Counted from the first letter of the stretch, positions 18,536 to 28,048 are shown. The stretch: DNA of 64,000 nt from Paenibacillus caseinilyticus (GCF_027533645.1 NZ_JAQAGY010000002.1:186001-250000); one strand, 5' to 3'. A program made the numbers and translations. Notes: generated by a model from the sequence alone, not told the origin.

Positions 18536-19399
18536 TCAGCGTACCGCGCCGAGCGCCTCTACCTCGTTCCACACTTTGCGGAAGTAGTCCAGCGACGGAG
18601 CGATCTGGTCCGGCTCGAGTCCTTCCATCGTAATGTCGCAGAACGGCTTGCGCTCCTGGACCAGACGGAGGAAGTGCGCATAGTCGAGCTCGCCTGTGCC
18701 GAGCGGCGTATATTCGGTTCCGCCGGAGGCGTTCTTGCGGATGTCCTTGGCATGGAAGAGCACCGTGCGGTCCGCCAGCGCGTCGAACGCCTCGGAGATC
18801 ACTTGGTGCTGCCGGTCCAGGATGGAAGCGTTCAACAGGTTGCAGGGGTCGAGCACGACGCCGAGCGTGGAGGTCGGCACTTCCTCCAGCAGCCGCAGCA
18901 TGCTCTCCGTCGAATGGATGACGAGCGTATAGGCCGGCTCGATTCCGACGGTCACGCCCCACTTGTCCGCTTCTTCGGCGAGCTCGAGCACGGAGCTGCG
19001 GAGTGTCTCGAAGGCCTTCTCTTCGTAGCGGCCGGGCTCGGCGGCTTGGAATGTACTCAGCTTGCCGGTCTCCGTGGCGACGACGCTGCAGCCGAAGTCG
19101 CGGCAGAACCGCAGGTGCTCCTTGAAGCGGCGCAGCTCCTGCTTGCGCTGCTCAGGGTCCGGGTGGACCGGGTTGATATAGCAGCCGAGGCTGGCGATCC
19201 GCACGCCGCGCTTCGCGAACGCTTCGCCGACATGGTTTGCTAGTCCGGGGCTCAGCTTGCCCGTCGTGCTGTCCACGTCGGAGAGGGCTTTGGCCAGGGC
19301 GAGCTGGACGGTGGCGAGGCCTGCGGCCGATACGCGGTCTGCCAGTTCTTCGAGCGGCAGGCGGCCAAAATTGTGTGCTAGAATGCCGGGTTTGCTCAT
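18536..19399 (-). CDS. Sugar phosphate isomerase/epimerase-like TIM-barrel protein
   Basis: This 287-residue protein has the AP-endonuclease-2/xylose-isomerase-like TIM barrel. Candidate metal ligands typical of the fold are the Glu in VGIEPAY, the Asp in VVLDPCNLL, the His in VLFHAKDI and the Glu in ITMEGLEP. A GAAAGGGG ribosome site precedes the ATG. It is divergent from the GH95 gene, with 269 nt between the starts, and may be coregulated with it. In sugar-use loci this family isomerises or epimerises keto- or inositol-type sugars. The substrate cannot be assigned from sequence, so only the fold-level call is firm. Confidence 0.85.
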   Translation of the reverse strand: MSKPGILAHNFGRLPLEELADRVSAAGLATVQLALAKALSDVDSTTGKLSPGLANHVGEAFAKRGVRIASLGCYINPVHPDPEQRKQELRRFKEHLRFCRDFGCSVVATETGKLSTFQAAEPGRYEEKAFETLRSSVLELAEEADKWGVTVGIEPAYTLVIHSTESMLRLLEEVPTSTLGVVLDPCNLLNASILDRQHQVISEAFDALADRTVLFHAKDIRKNASGGTEYTPLGTGELDYAHFLRLVQERKPFCDITMEGLEPDQIAPSLDYFRKVWNEVEALGAVR

Positions 19400-19616
19400 A
19401 GGAATACGATTGCCCCTTTCGGATACCGGTAGGATGACGGAGTTGAAGCGTTTCGATTACGATTCCATTATATCGGATCGACGTCCTTTTGCACACCTGT
19501 GCATAGCCGTGCATCACGGCTTTTTCAGGGTTTCCGGGGCATCTTACGCCTGGGAATGACGAGTTTTGACATGAAAAATGATGCTTTCTGCCTCTAACCG
19601 CCGATGAGCCGTTCTG

Positions 19617-19625
19617 TGGTACGAT
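19617..19625 (+). promoter_or_regulatory. Extended -10 promoter candidate for the GH95 gene
   Basis: TGG-TACGAT (-10 at 19620-19625 with a TGn extension) lies about 45 nt before the chosen start. There is no good -35, which fits an extended -10 promoter. A lone TTGACA at 19566 has no matching -10. Confidence 0.35.
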
Positions 19626-19668
19626 GGGAGATAAACGATCCCGGAAAGCCGGGTGGGGAGGAAGAGGA

Positions 19669-22062
19669 ATGAAGCTTACGTATGACAAGCCGGCGCGCTT
19701 CTGGACGGAAGCGCTTCCGGCGGGGAACGGGCGGCTGGGTGCCATGGTCTTCGGCGGGATCGCACAGGAGTGTCTGCAGCTCAATGAGGATACGCTGTGG
19801 TCCGGGACCCCGAGGGATCACAATAATCCGCAGGCGCGGGAGGTGCTGCCGGAAGTGCGGCGCCTTGCTCTGGAGGGCAGGCACCTCGAGGCCGACCTGC
19901 TGTGCAAGCAGATGCTGGGTCCCTACACCCAGTCGTATTTGCCGCTCGGCGACCTCAGCCTGCGGTTCGACCACGGGGACCATGCGGCTGGTTACGAACG
20001 GCATCTGGATCTGGAAGAAGGCGTCCTGCGGACGAGCTACCGGATCGGGGCGGTAAGGTATTCGCGGGAGCTGTTCGTCTCTCATCCCGATCAGGTGCTG
20101 GTCCTGCGGCTGCGGGCTGACCGCCCCGGCGCCCTGAGCTTCACGGCGAAGCTGGACAGCCCGCTGCGGCACCGCACAGCTGCCGAGGCCGGCCAGCTTG
20201 TGCTGAAGGGCCAGGCGCCCTCGCATGTCGACCCCAATTATTACGTGACGGACGAGCCGGTCCAGTACAATGGGGAAGGGATGCGCTTCGAGGCAAGGTT
20301 CGGGGCTTCGGCGGACGGCGGGGAGATCCGCTTGGACCCGGGCGCCTTACATGTGGAAGGCGCGACGGAGGTTACGCTGCTGCTCAGCGCGGCCACAAGC
20401 TTCAGCGGCCATGACCGGCCGCCCGCAGCGCAGGGACGCGATGAGTCTCTGCTGGCCTCGCGGAATCTCGCAGCGGCCTCGGCTCTCTCGTACGGGCAGC
20501 TGCTCGGGCGCCACAAGGAGGACTACCGGACGCTGTTCGGCAGGGTGAAGCTGCATCTCGGCGCCTCCCGCGCTCCAGAGGGGATGCCGACCGACCAGCG
20601 GGTCGAGAAGTACGGGGCGGAGGATCCGGCGCTTGCTGCGCTGCTCTTCCATTATGGCCGCTATCTCCTCATCGCCAGCTCGCGCGAAGGCACCCAGCCG
20701 GCCAACCTGCAGGGCATCTGGAATAAGGACATCCGCCCGCCTTGGAGCAGCAACTATACGCTGAACATCAATGCCCAGATGAACTACTGGCCGGCCGAGA
20801 CCTGCGGCCTTCGCGAATGCCACGAACCGCTCCTGGGCTTCATCGGGCGTCTGGCCGTCAACGGCGCGCAGACGGCGGCTGTCAACTACGGCTGCCGGGG
20901 GTGGACGGCCCACCATAACTCCGACATCTGGGCGCAGAGCGCTCCGGTAGGAGGCTACGGCCACGGCGATCCCGTATGGGCGTACTGGCCGATGGCCGGC
21001 GCGTGGCTCAGCGCGCACCTGTGGGAGCGTTACGCCTTCGGCCGGGAGGCGGCGTACCTGCGGGAGCAGGCGTACCCGGTCATGAAGGAGGCGGCGCTGT
21101 TCTGCCTGGATTGGCTGGTCGAGGACAGCGGGGGCCGGCTCGTCACTGCCCCTTCGACTTCCCCCGAGCACCGGTTCGTGACGGGGGAGGGCGGGTATGC
21201 GGCGGTGACCGCCGCAGCCACGATGGATCTGGCGCTGATCCGGGATCTGTTCACGAACTGCATCGAAGCGGCCGGGATCCTGGGCGCGGATGCCGCCTTC
21301 CGCGAGGAACTGCGAGCCGCCCTGGCCCGCCTGCTGCCGCTGCAGATCGGGCAGTATGGCCAGCTTCAGGAATGGATGCGGGACTTCGAAGACGAAGACG
21401 TGCACCACCGTCACGTATCCCATCTCTACGGCGTCTATCCTGGCCGCGCGCTGACCGCACAAGAGGAGCCGGAGCTGTTCGCGGCCGCCCGCCAATCGCT
21501 GGAGCGCAGAGGAGACGAAGGGACCGGATGGAGTCTCGCCTGGAAAATCTGCCTGTGGGCGCGCTTCGGCGACGGCAACCGGGCGCATAAGCTGATCGGA
21601 AACCTGCTGAGCCTTACGTCCGAATACGAAGAGCAGGGCCGCAAGGGACAGCGGGGAGGCGTGTATCCGAACCTGTTCGACGCCCATCCGCCGTTCCAGA
21701 TCGACGGCAACTTCGGCTATGCCGCCGGCGTGGCGGAGATGCTCGTGCAGTCGCATACCGGCGTGATCCGGCTGCTGCCGGCGCTGCCGGAGGCGTGGCC
21801 GGAAGGCGAGGCCAGCGGGTTTTGCGCCCGCGGAGGCTTCGAGGTGGGCCTGCTCTGGCGGGAGGGGCGGCTGCAGGAGGCGCGGATCCGGTCGCTGGCC
21901 GGAGGCCCATGCCTGCTGCAGGCGGGTACAACCTGCACGCTGCTAGGCGGCCTGGGCGGGCAGCATCCCTCGAAGACGCTCGAGGACGGCACGCTGTCCT
22001 TCACGGCCGAAGCCGGGCACACTTATGTGCTCAGACCCGTCCGGACCGGCGCGGCTCTCTAA
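19669..22062 (+). CDS. GH95 alpha-L-fucosidase-like enzyme
   Basis: This ~797-residue protein has the GH95 architecture: an N-terminal beta domain (with [16 protein letters not shown]), an (alpha/alpha)6 barrel and a C-terminal beta domain. Residues matching those known for the Bifidobacterium AfcA enzyme are the Asn pair N366/N368 in [15 protein letters not shown]500 in STSPEH (acid) and D679 in FQIDGNFG. There is no signal peptide, so it should be cytoplasmic. The ATG at 19669 is chosen because GGGGAGGA at 19655-19662 precedes it; an ATG at 19624 in the same frame lacks such a site. It probably cleaves terminal alpha-L-fucose or alpha-L-galactose from xyloglucan or pectin side chains; these two specificities cannot be told apart here. 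Confidence 0.92.
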   Translation: MKLTYDKPARFWTEALPAGNGRLGAMVFGGIAQECLQLNEDTLWSGTPRDHNNPQAREVLPEVRRLALEGRHLEADLLCKQMLGPYTQSYLPLGDLSLRFDHGDHAAGYERHLDLEEGVLRTSYRIGAVRYSRELFVSHPDQVLVLRLRADRPGALSFTAKLDSPLRHRTAAEAGQLVLKGQAPSHVDPNYYVTDEPVQYNGEGMRFEARFGASADGGEIRLDPGALHVEGATEVTLLLSAATSFSGHDRPPAAQGRDESLLASRNLAAASALSYGQLLGRHKEDYRTLFGRVKLHLGASRAPEGMPTDQRVEKYGAEDPALAALLFHYGRYLLIASSREGTQPANLQGIWNKDIRPPWSSNYTLNINAQMNYWPAETCGLRECHEPLLGFIGRLAVNGAQTAAVNYGCRGWTAHHNSDIWAQSAPVGGYGHGDPVWAYWPMAGAWLSAHLWERYAFGREAAYLREQAYPVMKEAALFCLDWLVEDSGGRLVTAPSTSPEHRFVTGEGGYAAVTAAATMDLALIRDLFTNCIEAAGILGADAAFREELRAALARLLPLQIGQYGQLQEWMRDFEDEDVHHRHVSHLYGVYPGRALTAQEEPELFAAARQSLERRGDEGTGWSLAWKICLWARFGDGNRAHKLIGNLLSLTSEYEEQGRKGQRGGVYPNLFDAHPPFQIDGNFGYAAGVAEMLVQSHTGVIRLLPALPEAWPEGEASGFCARGGFEVGLLWREGRLQEARIRSLAGGPCLLQAGTTCTLLGGLGGQHPSKTLEDGTLSFTAEAGHTYVLRPVRTGAAL

Positions 22063-22072
22063 GCACGGCATG

Positions 22073-22112
22073 AATAACCCCGGCAGCCTGTACCAGGGCG
22101 GCCGGGGTTATT
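22073..22112 (+). terminator. Terminator after the GH95 gene
   Basis: AATAACCCCGGC (22073-22084) pairs perfectly with GCCGGGGTTATT (22101-22112). The T-tract is short (TTCTGTC). Confidence 0.75.
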
Positions 22113-22388
22113 CTGTCACCCCCTCTACGGCAGAACGGCGGCGGTTCGTATCCTGTTAGAACTTTATGCGCGAACGGCCGGGGCGAGCCGAAGCTGCTCT
22201 ACAGCGGTCTCTAGCGAGGGATTCCAGCAGCGGGCCGGGCTTGCCAAGCTGGGAAGGATACAGGCAGGGAGAGGCTTCCCTGCCTATTGGGCGTCCGCTT
22301 GCCTCAGCGTCTTCCACACCTGCCCTTGGAATACAGCCTGAAGAGGCCGCGGGGGGACCCGGCAGCCTCGTCGGAAGCGCTCTGTTCA
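22113..22388. other. Convergent intergenic region
   Basis: This stretch separates the GH95 gene from the converging ArsR-like gene. I see no gene, repeat or strong hairpin in it. Confidence 0.4.
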
Positions 22389-23309
22389 TTAGGAAGCGCA
22401 GGGCTCGGAATAGAGCACGCGCACCAGGAGGTCCTGGCTGTAATTGCCGAAGTGCTTGCCGTACAGGGTCAGCCCCTTCTTATTCCTCGACTTCTCGCCT
22501 ACTTCGATGCGGAACTGCAGGTCGCTCTTGTCGCTGAGACCGATCTGCGCGAGCGACACGTCCGAGATCCGGCAGCCGTCGATATAGCTTCCGTCTTCCG
22601 TAATCCGGATGAGCTTCAGCATGCCGTACTGGTTCACATGGGGCGGCCACCACTCCGGGTTGTATTTGCCCCGGGTATCGCCGAAGTCGCCCGGGCTCGT
22701 CCAGCATCCGATCTCGAAGCCGTTGAGATAGAAGTAGATGTCCGAGGGATAGTTGTTGTTGAAGCCGGGGGCTTCCGAGCTGAGTTCCATCGAGAACTGG
22801 ATTTCTTTGAACGTTTGGTGGGCCTTAATATAATTGGGGATCCGGTATTCGAGGAACCCTTCCGTGAACCACACCATCTGGGCATCGATCCGGCCCGGAT
22901 CCGCAAAGTAGCGTGGATCGTCAAAATCGCCGACGATGCTGTCCTTGGTAGCGAGCCCGCAGGTGGGCAGGGCGAGATAATCGCTGTAGTGGCCTACTTT
23001 GATTTCGACTTCGTACAGGTTCTCAAGCTCCTTGCTCCGCAGGTCGACCATCAGCTTCTCCTCGCTTAAGTAGCAGAGCTTCTGGATCCCGTGCCGTCCC
23101 ACGCAGGATGTGACTTCAATCAGCCCGCTTTCCTCCAGCTTCTTGATGTGCATGGTGATGGCGCCGTTCGTCAATTGAAGCGCTTTCGCAAGATCGTTCA
23201 GATTCAGGCTTTGATTCTGGGCGAGCAGTTCCATGATGGCAAGCCGGATATCCGAGCCCAGCGCTTTGAAGATGGGCAGACCGGAACGCAAATCTTTGAT
23301 ATAGAGCAT
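22389..23309 (-). CDS. ArsR-type regulator with a large C-terminal sensor-like domain (copy 1)
   Basis: At 306 residues this is about three times the length of a simple ArsR repressor. Residues 10-95 form a winged helix (LTNGAITMHIKKLEESGLIEV). The remaining ~200 residues are beta-rich with many conserved aromatic and Gly residues (PSDIYFYLNGFEIGCW, YNPEWWPPHVNQYGM), suggesting a jelly-roll ligand-binding domain. No metal-binding Cys cluster is present. AAAGGAG precedes the ATG. It diverges from a GH43 gene across a 320-nt AT-rich region and has a close paralog at 29611-30531 on the far side of the same module. It is probably a saccharide-responsive regulator of the flanked genes. The ligand role is inference; the winged helix is clear. 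Confidence 0.85.
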   Translation of the reverse strand: MLYIKDLRSGLPIFKALGSDIRLAIMELLAQNQSLNLNDLAKALQLTNGAITMHIKKLEESGLIEVTSCVGRHGIQKLCYLSEEKLMVDLRSKELENLYEVEIKVGHYSDYLALPTCGLATKDSIVGDFDDPRYFADPGRIDAQMVWFTEGFLEYRIPNYIKAHQTFKEIQFSMELSSEAPGFNNNYPSDIYFYLNGFEIGCWTSPGDFGDTRGKYNPEWWPPHVNQYGMLKLIRITEDGSYIDGCRISDVSLAQIGLSDKSDLQFRIEVGEKSRNKKGLTLYGKHFGNYSQDLLVRVLYSEPCAS

Positions 23310-23629
23310 GGTCTGAACTCCTTTGGCCCCTGGCCGGGACAGAATGACGGTGTTTCCTTTAACAAGTGTATTTTAATTTTATATGGATGTAAAGGGAAAA
23401 GAAAGAAGAGGGAGGTTCAGGCAGATAATCAGAATATGGCGGCACTGCAAGGGGATGAAATGAAGGGTTCGAAAGCAAAAAGTGGGTAAAAGGCAGTGTA
23501 ACGGGAATATTTATTAGTTATTTTATTAAAATATTTTATATTGATTTAAAATATAAAGTGCAGTATAATCCGGTTAAGGTACTATTTTAGAATATATTAA
23601 AACATTTCACTGAGAAAGGGAAGCCCTCT
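23310..23629. other. AT-rich divergent regulatory region
   Basis: The region is sharply AT-rich against its neighbours and holds the promoters of the ArsR-like gene (minus) and the GH43 gene (plus). AT-rich dyads are visible: TAAAATATTTTA (23527-23538) and TATTTTA/TAAAATA (23532-23538 and 23547-23553). The second dyad reaches the -35 of the GH43 promoter and could be the operator. Confidence 0.55.
23541..23569 (+). promoter_or_regulatory. Sigma-A promoter of the arabinan-type module
   Basis: TTGATT (23541-23546) and a perfect TATAAT (23564-23569) are separated by 17 nt. The start site would lie about 55 nt before the GH43 ATG at 23630. An AT-rich inverted repeat overlaps the -35. Confidence 0.8.
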
Positions 23630-24595
23630 ATGATTACTTCTTATACGCTCCGCAATCCTTTGATCGAGCAGCGGGCAGATCCGTGGATCTATAAACATAC
23701 GGACGGCTACTACTATTTCACCGCATCGGTACCGGAGTATGACCGTCTTGAGATCAGAAGATCCGAAACGATCGAAGGACTCTCCTCCGCAGAACCGGTC
23801 GTGGTCTGGAGAAAATACGACACCGGCCCGCTCAGCGCGAATATCTGGGCTCCGGAAATTCATTACGTGCAGGGCAAATGGTATATCTACTTTGCTGCAG
23901 CGAGAACGACCGAGACTGTGGAAGGCTTGTTCGACCACCGCATGTTCGTTCTCGAATGCGACGCGGAGAATCCGCTCCAGGGCCCATGGGTCGAGAAGGG
24001 GCAGCTCAAGACCGACTGGGAATCATTCTCCCTCGACGCCACTTCGTTCGAGCATAACGGTACGCAGTATCTCGTATGGGCGCAGAGAGATCCTGAAATT
24101 CCGGGCAACTCCAACCTGTATATCGCCGCCATGAGCAATCCTTGGACGATCATCGGTCCTCAGGTCATGCTGACGAAGCCCGAGTACGATTGGGAGGTTA
24201 TTGGCTTCCTCGTGAATGAAGGCGCTGCCGTCATCAAGCGCAACGGCCGGATCTTCATCAGCTACTCGGCCAGCGCAACCGACCATCATTACTGTATGGG
24301 ACTGCTCAGCGCTCCGGACACGAGCGATCTGCTCGATCCTGCATCGTGGACCAAATCCCCGGTACCGGTATTCGTGACGTCCGAAGAGAACGGGCAGTAC
24401 GGCCCGGGCCACAATTCCTTCACGGTCGCCGAAGACGGGAAGACGGATTTGCTCGTATTCCACGCGCGCAGCTACAAGGAAATCGTAGGCGATCCGCTGT
24501 ATGACCCGAACCGCCATACCCGCGTCCAAGTGTTGGAATGGAATGCCGACGGAACACCGAACTTTGGCGTCCCTGCACCGGATACGAAGGAATAA
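23630..24595 (+). CDS. Cytoplasmic GH43 arabinofuranosidase-like enzyme (copy 1)
   Basis: This compact 321-residue single-domain GH43 enzyme lacks a signal peptide. The catalytic triad is D17 in EQRADPW, D136 in SFSLDATSF and E197 in LVNEGAA. The sequence style (IEQRADPW, YYYFTASVPEYDR) matches, to my recollection, the exo-alpha-1,5-L-arabinofuranosidase group (GH43 subfamily 26); this is an inference. AGAAAGGG precedes the ATG. It is the first gene of the module before the binding protein and permeases, so it should trim imported arabino-oligosaccharides. It is a close paralog of the lipoprotein enzyme at 28147, with the same 61-residue spacing between the second Asp and the Glu. Confidence 0.9.
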   Translation: MITSYTLRNPLIEQRADPWIYKHTDGYYYFTASVPEYDRLEIRRSETIEGLSSAEPVVVWRKYDTGPLSANIWAPEIHYVQGKWYIYFAAARTTETVEGLFDHRMFVLECDAENPLQGPWVEKGQLKTDWESFSLDATSFEHNGTQYLVWAQRDPEIPGNSNLYIAAMSNPWTIIGPQVMLTKPEYDWEVIGFLVNEGAAVIKRNGRIFISYSASATDHHYCMGLLSAPDTSDLLDPASWTKSPVPVFVTSEENGQYGPGHNSFTVAEDGKTDLLVFHARSYKEIVGDPLYDPNRHTRVQVLEWNADGTPNFGVPAPDTKE

Positions 24596-24668
24596 GGGTA
24601 GAATTGCCTTTAACTAGTTTAGCAAAATGTAAATGAGGCAGCTTCAGAAAGCGTATTCAAAAAAAGGA

Positions 24669-24697
24669 TTGACACTTGTTTTATGTCGGTTTAAACT
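24669..24697 (+). promoter_or_regulatory. Promoter of the binding-protein/permease genes
   Basis: TTGACA (24669-24674) and TAAACT (24692-24697) are separated by 17 nt. Transcription would begin near 24704, at the edge of the large dyad described next. This gives the ABC genes a start separate from the GH43 gene. Confidence 0.65.
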
Positions 24698-24699
24698 AA

Positions 24700-24758
24700 A
24701 GGAAGAAAATAGCTATTGTGTTTTAATAGAAACTAAAACAAATAGCTATTCCTTCTTT
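24700..24758 (+). promoter_or_regulatory. Large AT-rich dyad with two AATAGCTATT boxes
   Basis: The palindrome AATAGCTATT occurs at 24708-24717 and again at 24741-24750. They are the outer parts of a larger imperfect inverted repeat (TGTTTTA ... TAAAACA inside, GGAAGAA ... TTCTT outside). The dyad begins at the predicted transcription start, so it may be an operator for the flanking ArsR-like proteins or a 5'-UTR hairpin. Confidence 0.6.
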
Positions 24759-24788
24759 TAATTTAAATAAATATGCCATAATTAGAAA

Positions 24789-24802
24789 AGAATGCGTTAA
24801 CA
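24789..24802 (+). promoter_or_regulatory. Possible cre (CcpA) site
   Basis: AGAATGCGTTAACA fits the right half of the cre consensus (CGNTNWCA) fully, with two mismatches in the left half. It lies inside the leader, 22 nt before the ATG at 24825, a position compatible with roadblock repression. Visual match only. Confidence 0.3.
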
Positions 24803-24824
24803 AAACAAACGGGGGTATCTACAC

Positions 24825-26144
24825 ATGAAAAAAGCACACGGCCTTATGCTCGCAACGACACTGCTTCTTGGCTCCCTGGCCACAGCCTGCTCTTCCGGCG
24901 GCGGAGATGCCGCTAAGCCTGATGCGAATGCGGGCAGCGCAGCTGCTGGCGGCAAGACGAAGCTTCAGTTCTGGACCTTCAACGAGCTGCACCAGAAGTA
25001 TTTTGTGAGCATGGCGGACGCTTGGAACAAGGCGCATCCCGACAAGGCAATCCAGCTGGAAGCAAGCACGCTCCCGTTTGACGATATGCATAACAAATTG
25101 CTGGTAGCGCTTCAGTCCGGTACGGGCGCCCCGGATATCTCCGATATCGAGATCAGTAAATTCCCGAACTACCTGAAGGGCACGCCGCAGCTCGCCGAGC
25201 TGAACAAAGTCGTGGAACCGGAACTGAAGAATATCGTGAAGTCCCGTGTCGATATCTACTCCAAAGACGGCAAGTATTATGGTATCGATTATCATGTTGG
25301 CGCTTCCGTCATCTACTATAATAAAGAGATGCTCGACAAAGCGGGTGTGAATCCGGACAGCATCACCACCTGGGATGAGTTCTACGAAGCAGGGAAGAAA
25401 GTAGTGGCGGCCACCGGCAAGCCGATGATCACCTTCGAAGCGACGGATCCGTTCTCCTTCTGGCCGATGATCGCGCAGCAGGGCTCCGACATCACGGACA
25501 AAGACGGCAAGGTCATTCTCGACAACGAGAAGAATATCGCGACGCTGACGTTCATGCAGAAGCTCGTGAAAGAGAAGATCGCCATCGTCGCACCGGGCGG
25601 ATTCCACCATGCGGAAGAATACTACGGTTTCATGAACAAAGCGGGCGCGGCTTCCGTCGCGATGCCGATGTGGTACATGGGCCGCTTCACGGATTACATG
25701 CCTGACCTCAAAGGCAAGCTGGTCATCAAGCCGATGCCGGCTTGGACCAAAGGCGGCAACCGCTCGGTAGGGATGGGCGGAACAGGTACGGCGGTAACAG
25801 CACAGTCCAAGAACAAGGATCTGGCGGTAGAGTTCCTGGCCTTCGCCAAGCTCTCTAAGGAAGCCAATATCCAGATCTGGAAGCAGCTTGGATTCGACCC
25901 GATCCGTACGGAAGTATGGGATTCGCCAGAGCTCAAAGAAGACAACAAGTTCACGCAGTACTTCGGCAAAGACATCTTCTCCGTGCTGATTGACATCAAG
26001 AACGAGATCGGTCCTGTCAATATCAACGAGAAAATGCCTGAAGTCAACGACGAACTGAAGAAGACGACGCTCTTCAAAGTCCTGAACGATATGGAAGATC
26101 CGGCAGCAACACTGAAGGCATCGGCTGAGCAACTGAGAAAATAA
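24825..26144 (+). CDS. Sugar-binding lipoprotein of an ABC importer (family 1 type)
   Basis: This 439-residue extracytoplasmic solute-binding protein has a lipobox ending at C22 (LATAC) followed by a Ser/Gly/Ala-rich linker. The mature part begins TKLQFWTFNELH, the usual first strand of family-1 sugar-binding proteins such as MalE and AraN types. CGGGGG lies about 9 nt before the ATG. It is followed, after a stable hairpin, by two MalF/MalG-type permeases. It should bind arabino-oligosaccharides, judging from the two flanking GH43 enzymes; the ligand is not proven by sequence. It has a separate promoter and a leader dyad, which fits strong, tightly controlled expression. Confidence 0.92.
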   Translation: MKKAHGLMLATTLLLGSLATACSSGGGDAAKPDANAGSAAAGGKTKLQFWTFNELHQKYFVSMADAWNKAHPDKAIQLEASTLPFDDMHNKLLVALQSGTGAPDISDIEISKFPNYLKGTPQLAELNKVVEPELKNIVKSRVDIYSKDGKYYGIDYHVGASVIYYNKEMLDKAGVNPDSITTWDEFYEAGKKVVAATGKPMITFEATDPFSFWPMIAQQGSDITDKDGKVILDNEKNIATLTFMQKLVKEKIAIVAPGGFHHAEEYYGFMNKAGAASVAMPMWYMGRFTDYMPDLKGKLVIKPMPAWTKGGNRSVGMGGTGTAVTAQSKNKDLAVEFLAFAKLSKEANIQIWKQLGFDPIRTEVWDSPELKEDNKFTQYFGKDIFSVLIDIKNEIGPVNINEKMPEVNDELKKTTLFKVLNDMEDPAATLKASAEQLRK

Positions 26145-26154
26145 AGGGTTGTGC

Positions 26155-26196
26155 ATGACCGCCGCCGGCTCCTCCAAGAGGGGGCCGGCCGGTCAT
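26155..26196 (+). other. Intercistronic hairpin between binding-protein and permease genes
   Basis: The arms at 26155-26169 and 26184-26196 (ATGACCG.../...CGGTCAT with GCCGGC on both sides) form a stable GC-rich stem followed by AAAACG, with no T-tract. It is therefore more likely an mRNA-stabilising or processing element than a terminator, giving more binding protein than permease. Confidence 0.6.
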
Positions 26197-26222
26197 AAAA
26201 CGACAATTGGAGGAACCGTGCC

Positions 26223-27152
26223 GTGGAGAACCATACTGTAGCTATCCAAACCGTAGAGAAGAAGCAAAAAGGGTCACTTGCCTATAACCAGCGACTGGCT
26301 CCCTACGTGTTTGTAGCGCCCTTTCTCATCACGTTTATTTTGTTTTTCGCGTATCCGGTTGCTTCGACTATCATCATGAGCTTCCAGGAAGTGCTGCCGG
26401 GCCAGACGAAGTTCATTGGCCTCGCCAATTATAAGAAACTGCTTAATCCCACTTTCTACACAGCGATCTTCAACAGTGCGAAGTATACGCTTCTTACGCT
26501 GGTCGTGCTGATTCCGCTGCCGCTGGTTCTCGCGGTGTTCCTTAATTCTTCTTTTATGAAAGCGAAGAATTTCTTCCGCTCCACGCTGTTCGTGCCTGCG
26601 CTCACCTCGGTTGTCGTAGCCGGTACGGTATTCAAGCTCGTCTTCAGCGAACTGGACAGCGCTCTTGCGAACACGATCATCGGATTTCTCGGCATCGAAC
26701 CGCAAAAATGGCTTGGGCAGTCTTCGACAGCCATGTTCGTACTTGTGCTGCTGGCGACATGGCGGTGGCTCGGCGTTAACGTCATCTATTTCCTCTCCGG
26801 TCTGCAGAGCATTCCGACAGAGCTGTATGAATCGGCGGATATCGACGGAGCCAACACCTGGGACAAATTCGTCAAGATTACGCTTCCGCTGCTCAAACCC
26901 GTAACGATCTATGTGCTTACCATCTCGATCTACGCCGGCTTCGCGATGTTCACGGAGAGCTACATGCTCTACAACGGCAACCGCTCGCCGAAGGATATGG
27001 GACTGACGATCGTAGGTTACATTTACCAGCAGGGTCTTGAGAAGAACAACCTGGGCCTCGGTTCGGCCATCGGCTTGACGCTTCTTGGCATCACGATGTT
27101 CATCAACCTGGTGCAGCTCAAAATCACCGGACAATTCCGGAAGGGGGACTAA
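26223..27152 (+). CDS. Sugar ABC transporter permease, MalF/UgpA/AraP type
   Basis: This 309-residue inner-membrane protein has six hydrophobic segments (first: YVFVAPFLITFILFF) and the EAA motif YESADIDGANTWDKFVKITL, which contacts the ATPase. It starts at GTG with GGAGG at 26210-26214. The companion permease begins 3 nt after its stop, showing translational coupling. Together with the upstream lipoprotein it forms an oligosaccharide importer that lacks a local ATPase and so probably uses a shared MsmX-type ATPase. The substrate is assigned only through the GH43 neighbours. Confidence 0.92.
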   Translation: MENHTVAIQTVEKKQKGSLAYNQRLAPYVFVAPFLITFILFFAYPVASTIIMSFQEVLPGQTKFIGLANYKKLLNPTFYTAIFNSAKYTLLTLVVLIPLPLVLAVFLNSSFMKAKNFFRSTLFVPALTSVVVAGTVFKLVFSELDSALANTIIGFLGIEPQKWLGQSSTAMFVLVLLATWRWLGVNVIYFLSGLQSIPTELYESADIDGANTWDKFVKITLPLLKPVTIYVLTISIYAGFAMFTESYMLYNGNRSPKDMGLTIVGYIYQQGLEKNNLGLGSAIGLTLLGITMFINLVQLKITGQFRKGD

Positions 27153-27155
27153 CAC

Positions 27156-28001
27156 GTGCCGCAGACAAAATCCTGGTCCGCTTCGTCGGTCCTTCTTCTC
27201 CTGTTGTTCGTGGCTACCGCTGCCTTCACGCTGTTCCCGATCTACGCGCTGTTCCTGGCTTCGTTCAAGCCTTCCCAGGAGCTGCTCCGCTTCGGTTTGA
27301 ATCTCCGGTTCGATACGGAGATCATGAGCCTCAAAAACTACGCGTTCATTTTCTCGGGCGAAGCAAGCAACTATTTTGCATGGTATAAGAACTCGCTGGT
27401 CATCACGGTACTGGCGACGCTGCTCTGCCTCCTGTTCTCGTCGATGGTCGGCTACGGGCTCGCGGTCTACGATTTCAAAGGCAAGAACCTGATCTTCATC
27501 CTCGTGCTCATCGTGATGATGGTGCCAGTCGAGATCATCCTGCTTCCGCTCTACAAGCTGATCATTGGGCTGAAGCTGATGGACAGCATCTGGGGGGTTA
27601 TCCTTCCATTCATGGTGGCCCCGCTGCCGATCTTCTTCTTCCGCCAGTATGCGGAAGGACTGCCGAAGGACTTCCTCGATGCAGGCCGCATCGACGGCTG
27701 CTCGGAGTACGGCATCTTCTTCCGGCTGATGGCGCCGCTGATGGCTCCGGCCTTCGGGGCGATGGCGATCCTGCAGGGGATGGGCGCATGGAACAACTTC
27801 CTGTGGCCGCTCATCGTGCTGAAGAGCAACGATAAGTTCACGCTTCCGATCGGCTTGGCGACACTGCTTACGCCGTACGGCAACAACTACGATATTCTGA
27901 TTGCAGGTTCGGTTCTGGCGATTCTGCCGATCCTCGTCCTCTTCATCTTCTTCCAGCGTTTCTTCGTCTCCGGTCTGACGGTCGGCGGCGTGAAGGGATA
28001 A
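27156..28001 (+). CDS. Sugar ABC transporter permease, MalG/AraQ type
   Basis: This 281-residue partner permease starts at GTG right after the preceding gene, with AAGGGGGA as ribosome site. It has six transmembrane segments and the EAA motif LDAGRIDGCSEYGIFFRLMA. Its C-terminus ends FVSGLTVGGVKG, the usual end of MalG-type sugar permeases. It completes the importer of the 23.6-29.3 kb module. A terminator follows, so the second GH43 gene may be expressed by read-through or its own promoter. Confidence 0.92.
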   Translation: MPQTKSWSASSVLLLLLFVATAAFTLFPIYALFLASFKPSQELLRFGLNLRFDTEIMSLKNYAFIFSGEASNYFAWYKNSLVITVLATLLCLLFSSMVGYGLAVYDFKGKNLIFILVLIVMMVPVEIILLPLYKLIIGLKLMDSIWGVILPFMVAPLPIFFFRQYAEGLPKDFLDAGRIDGCSEYGIFFRLMAPLMAPAFGAMAILQGMGAWNNFLWPLIVLKSNDKFTLPIGLATLLTPYGNNYDILIAGSVLAILPILVLFIFFQRFFVSGLTVGGVKG

Positions 28002-28048
28002 GGGCAGGGCACCTGCGCACAAAGACGGGGGGCCTCGCCCCCCCATCG

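Noticed and set aside
19442..19455. TTGAAGCGTTTCGA as a cre site between the isomerase and GH95 genes
   Set aside because: One base is missing between the TG and the CG core relative to the CcpA consensus, so the spacing is wrong.
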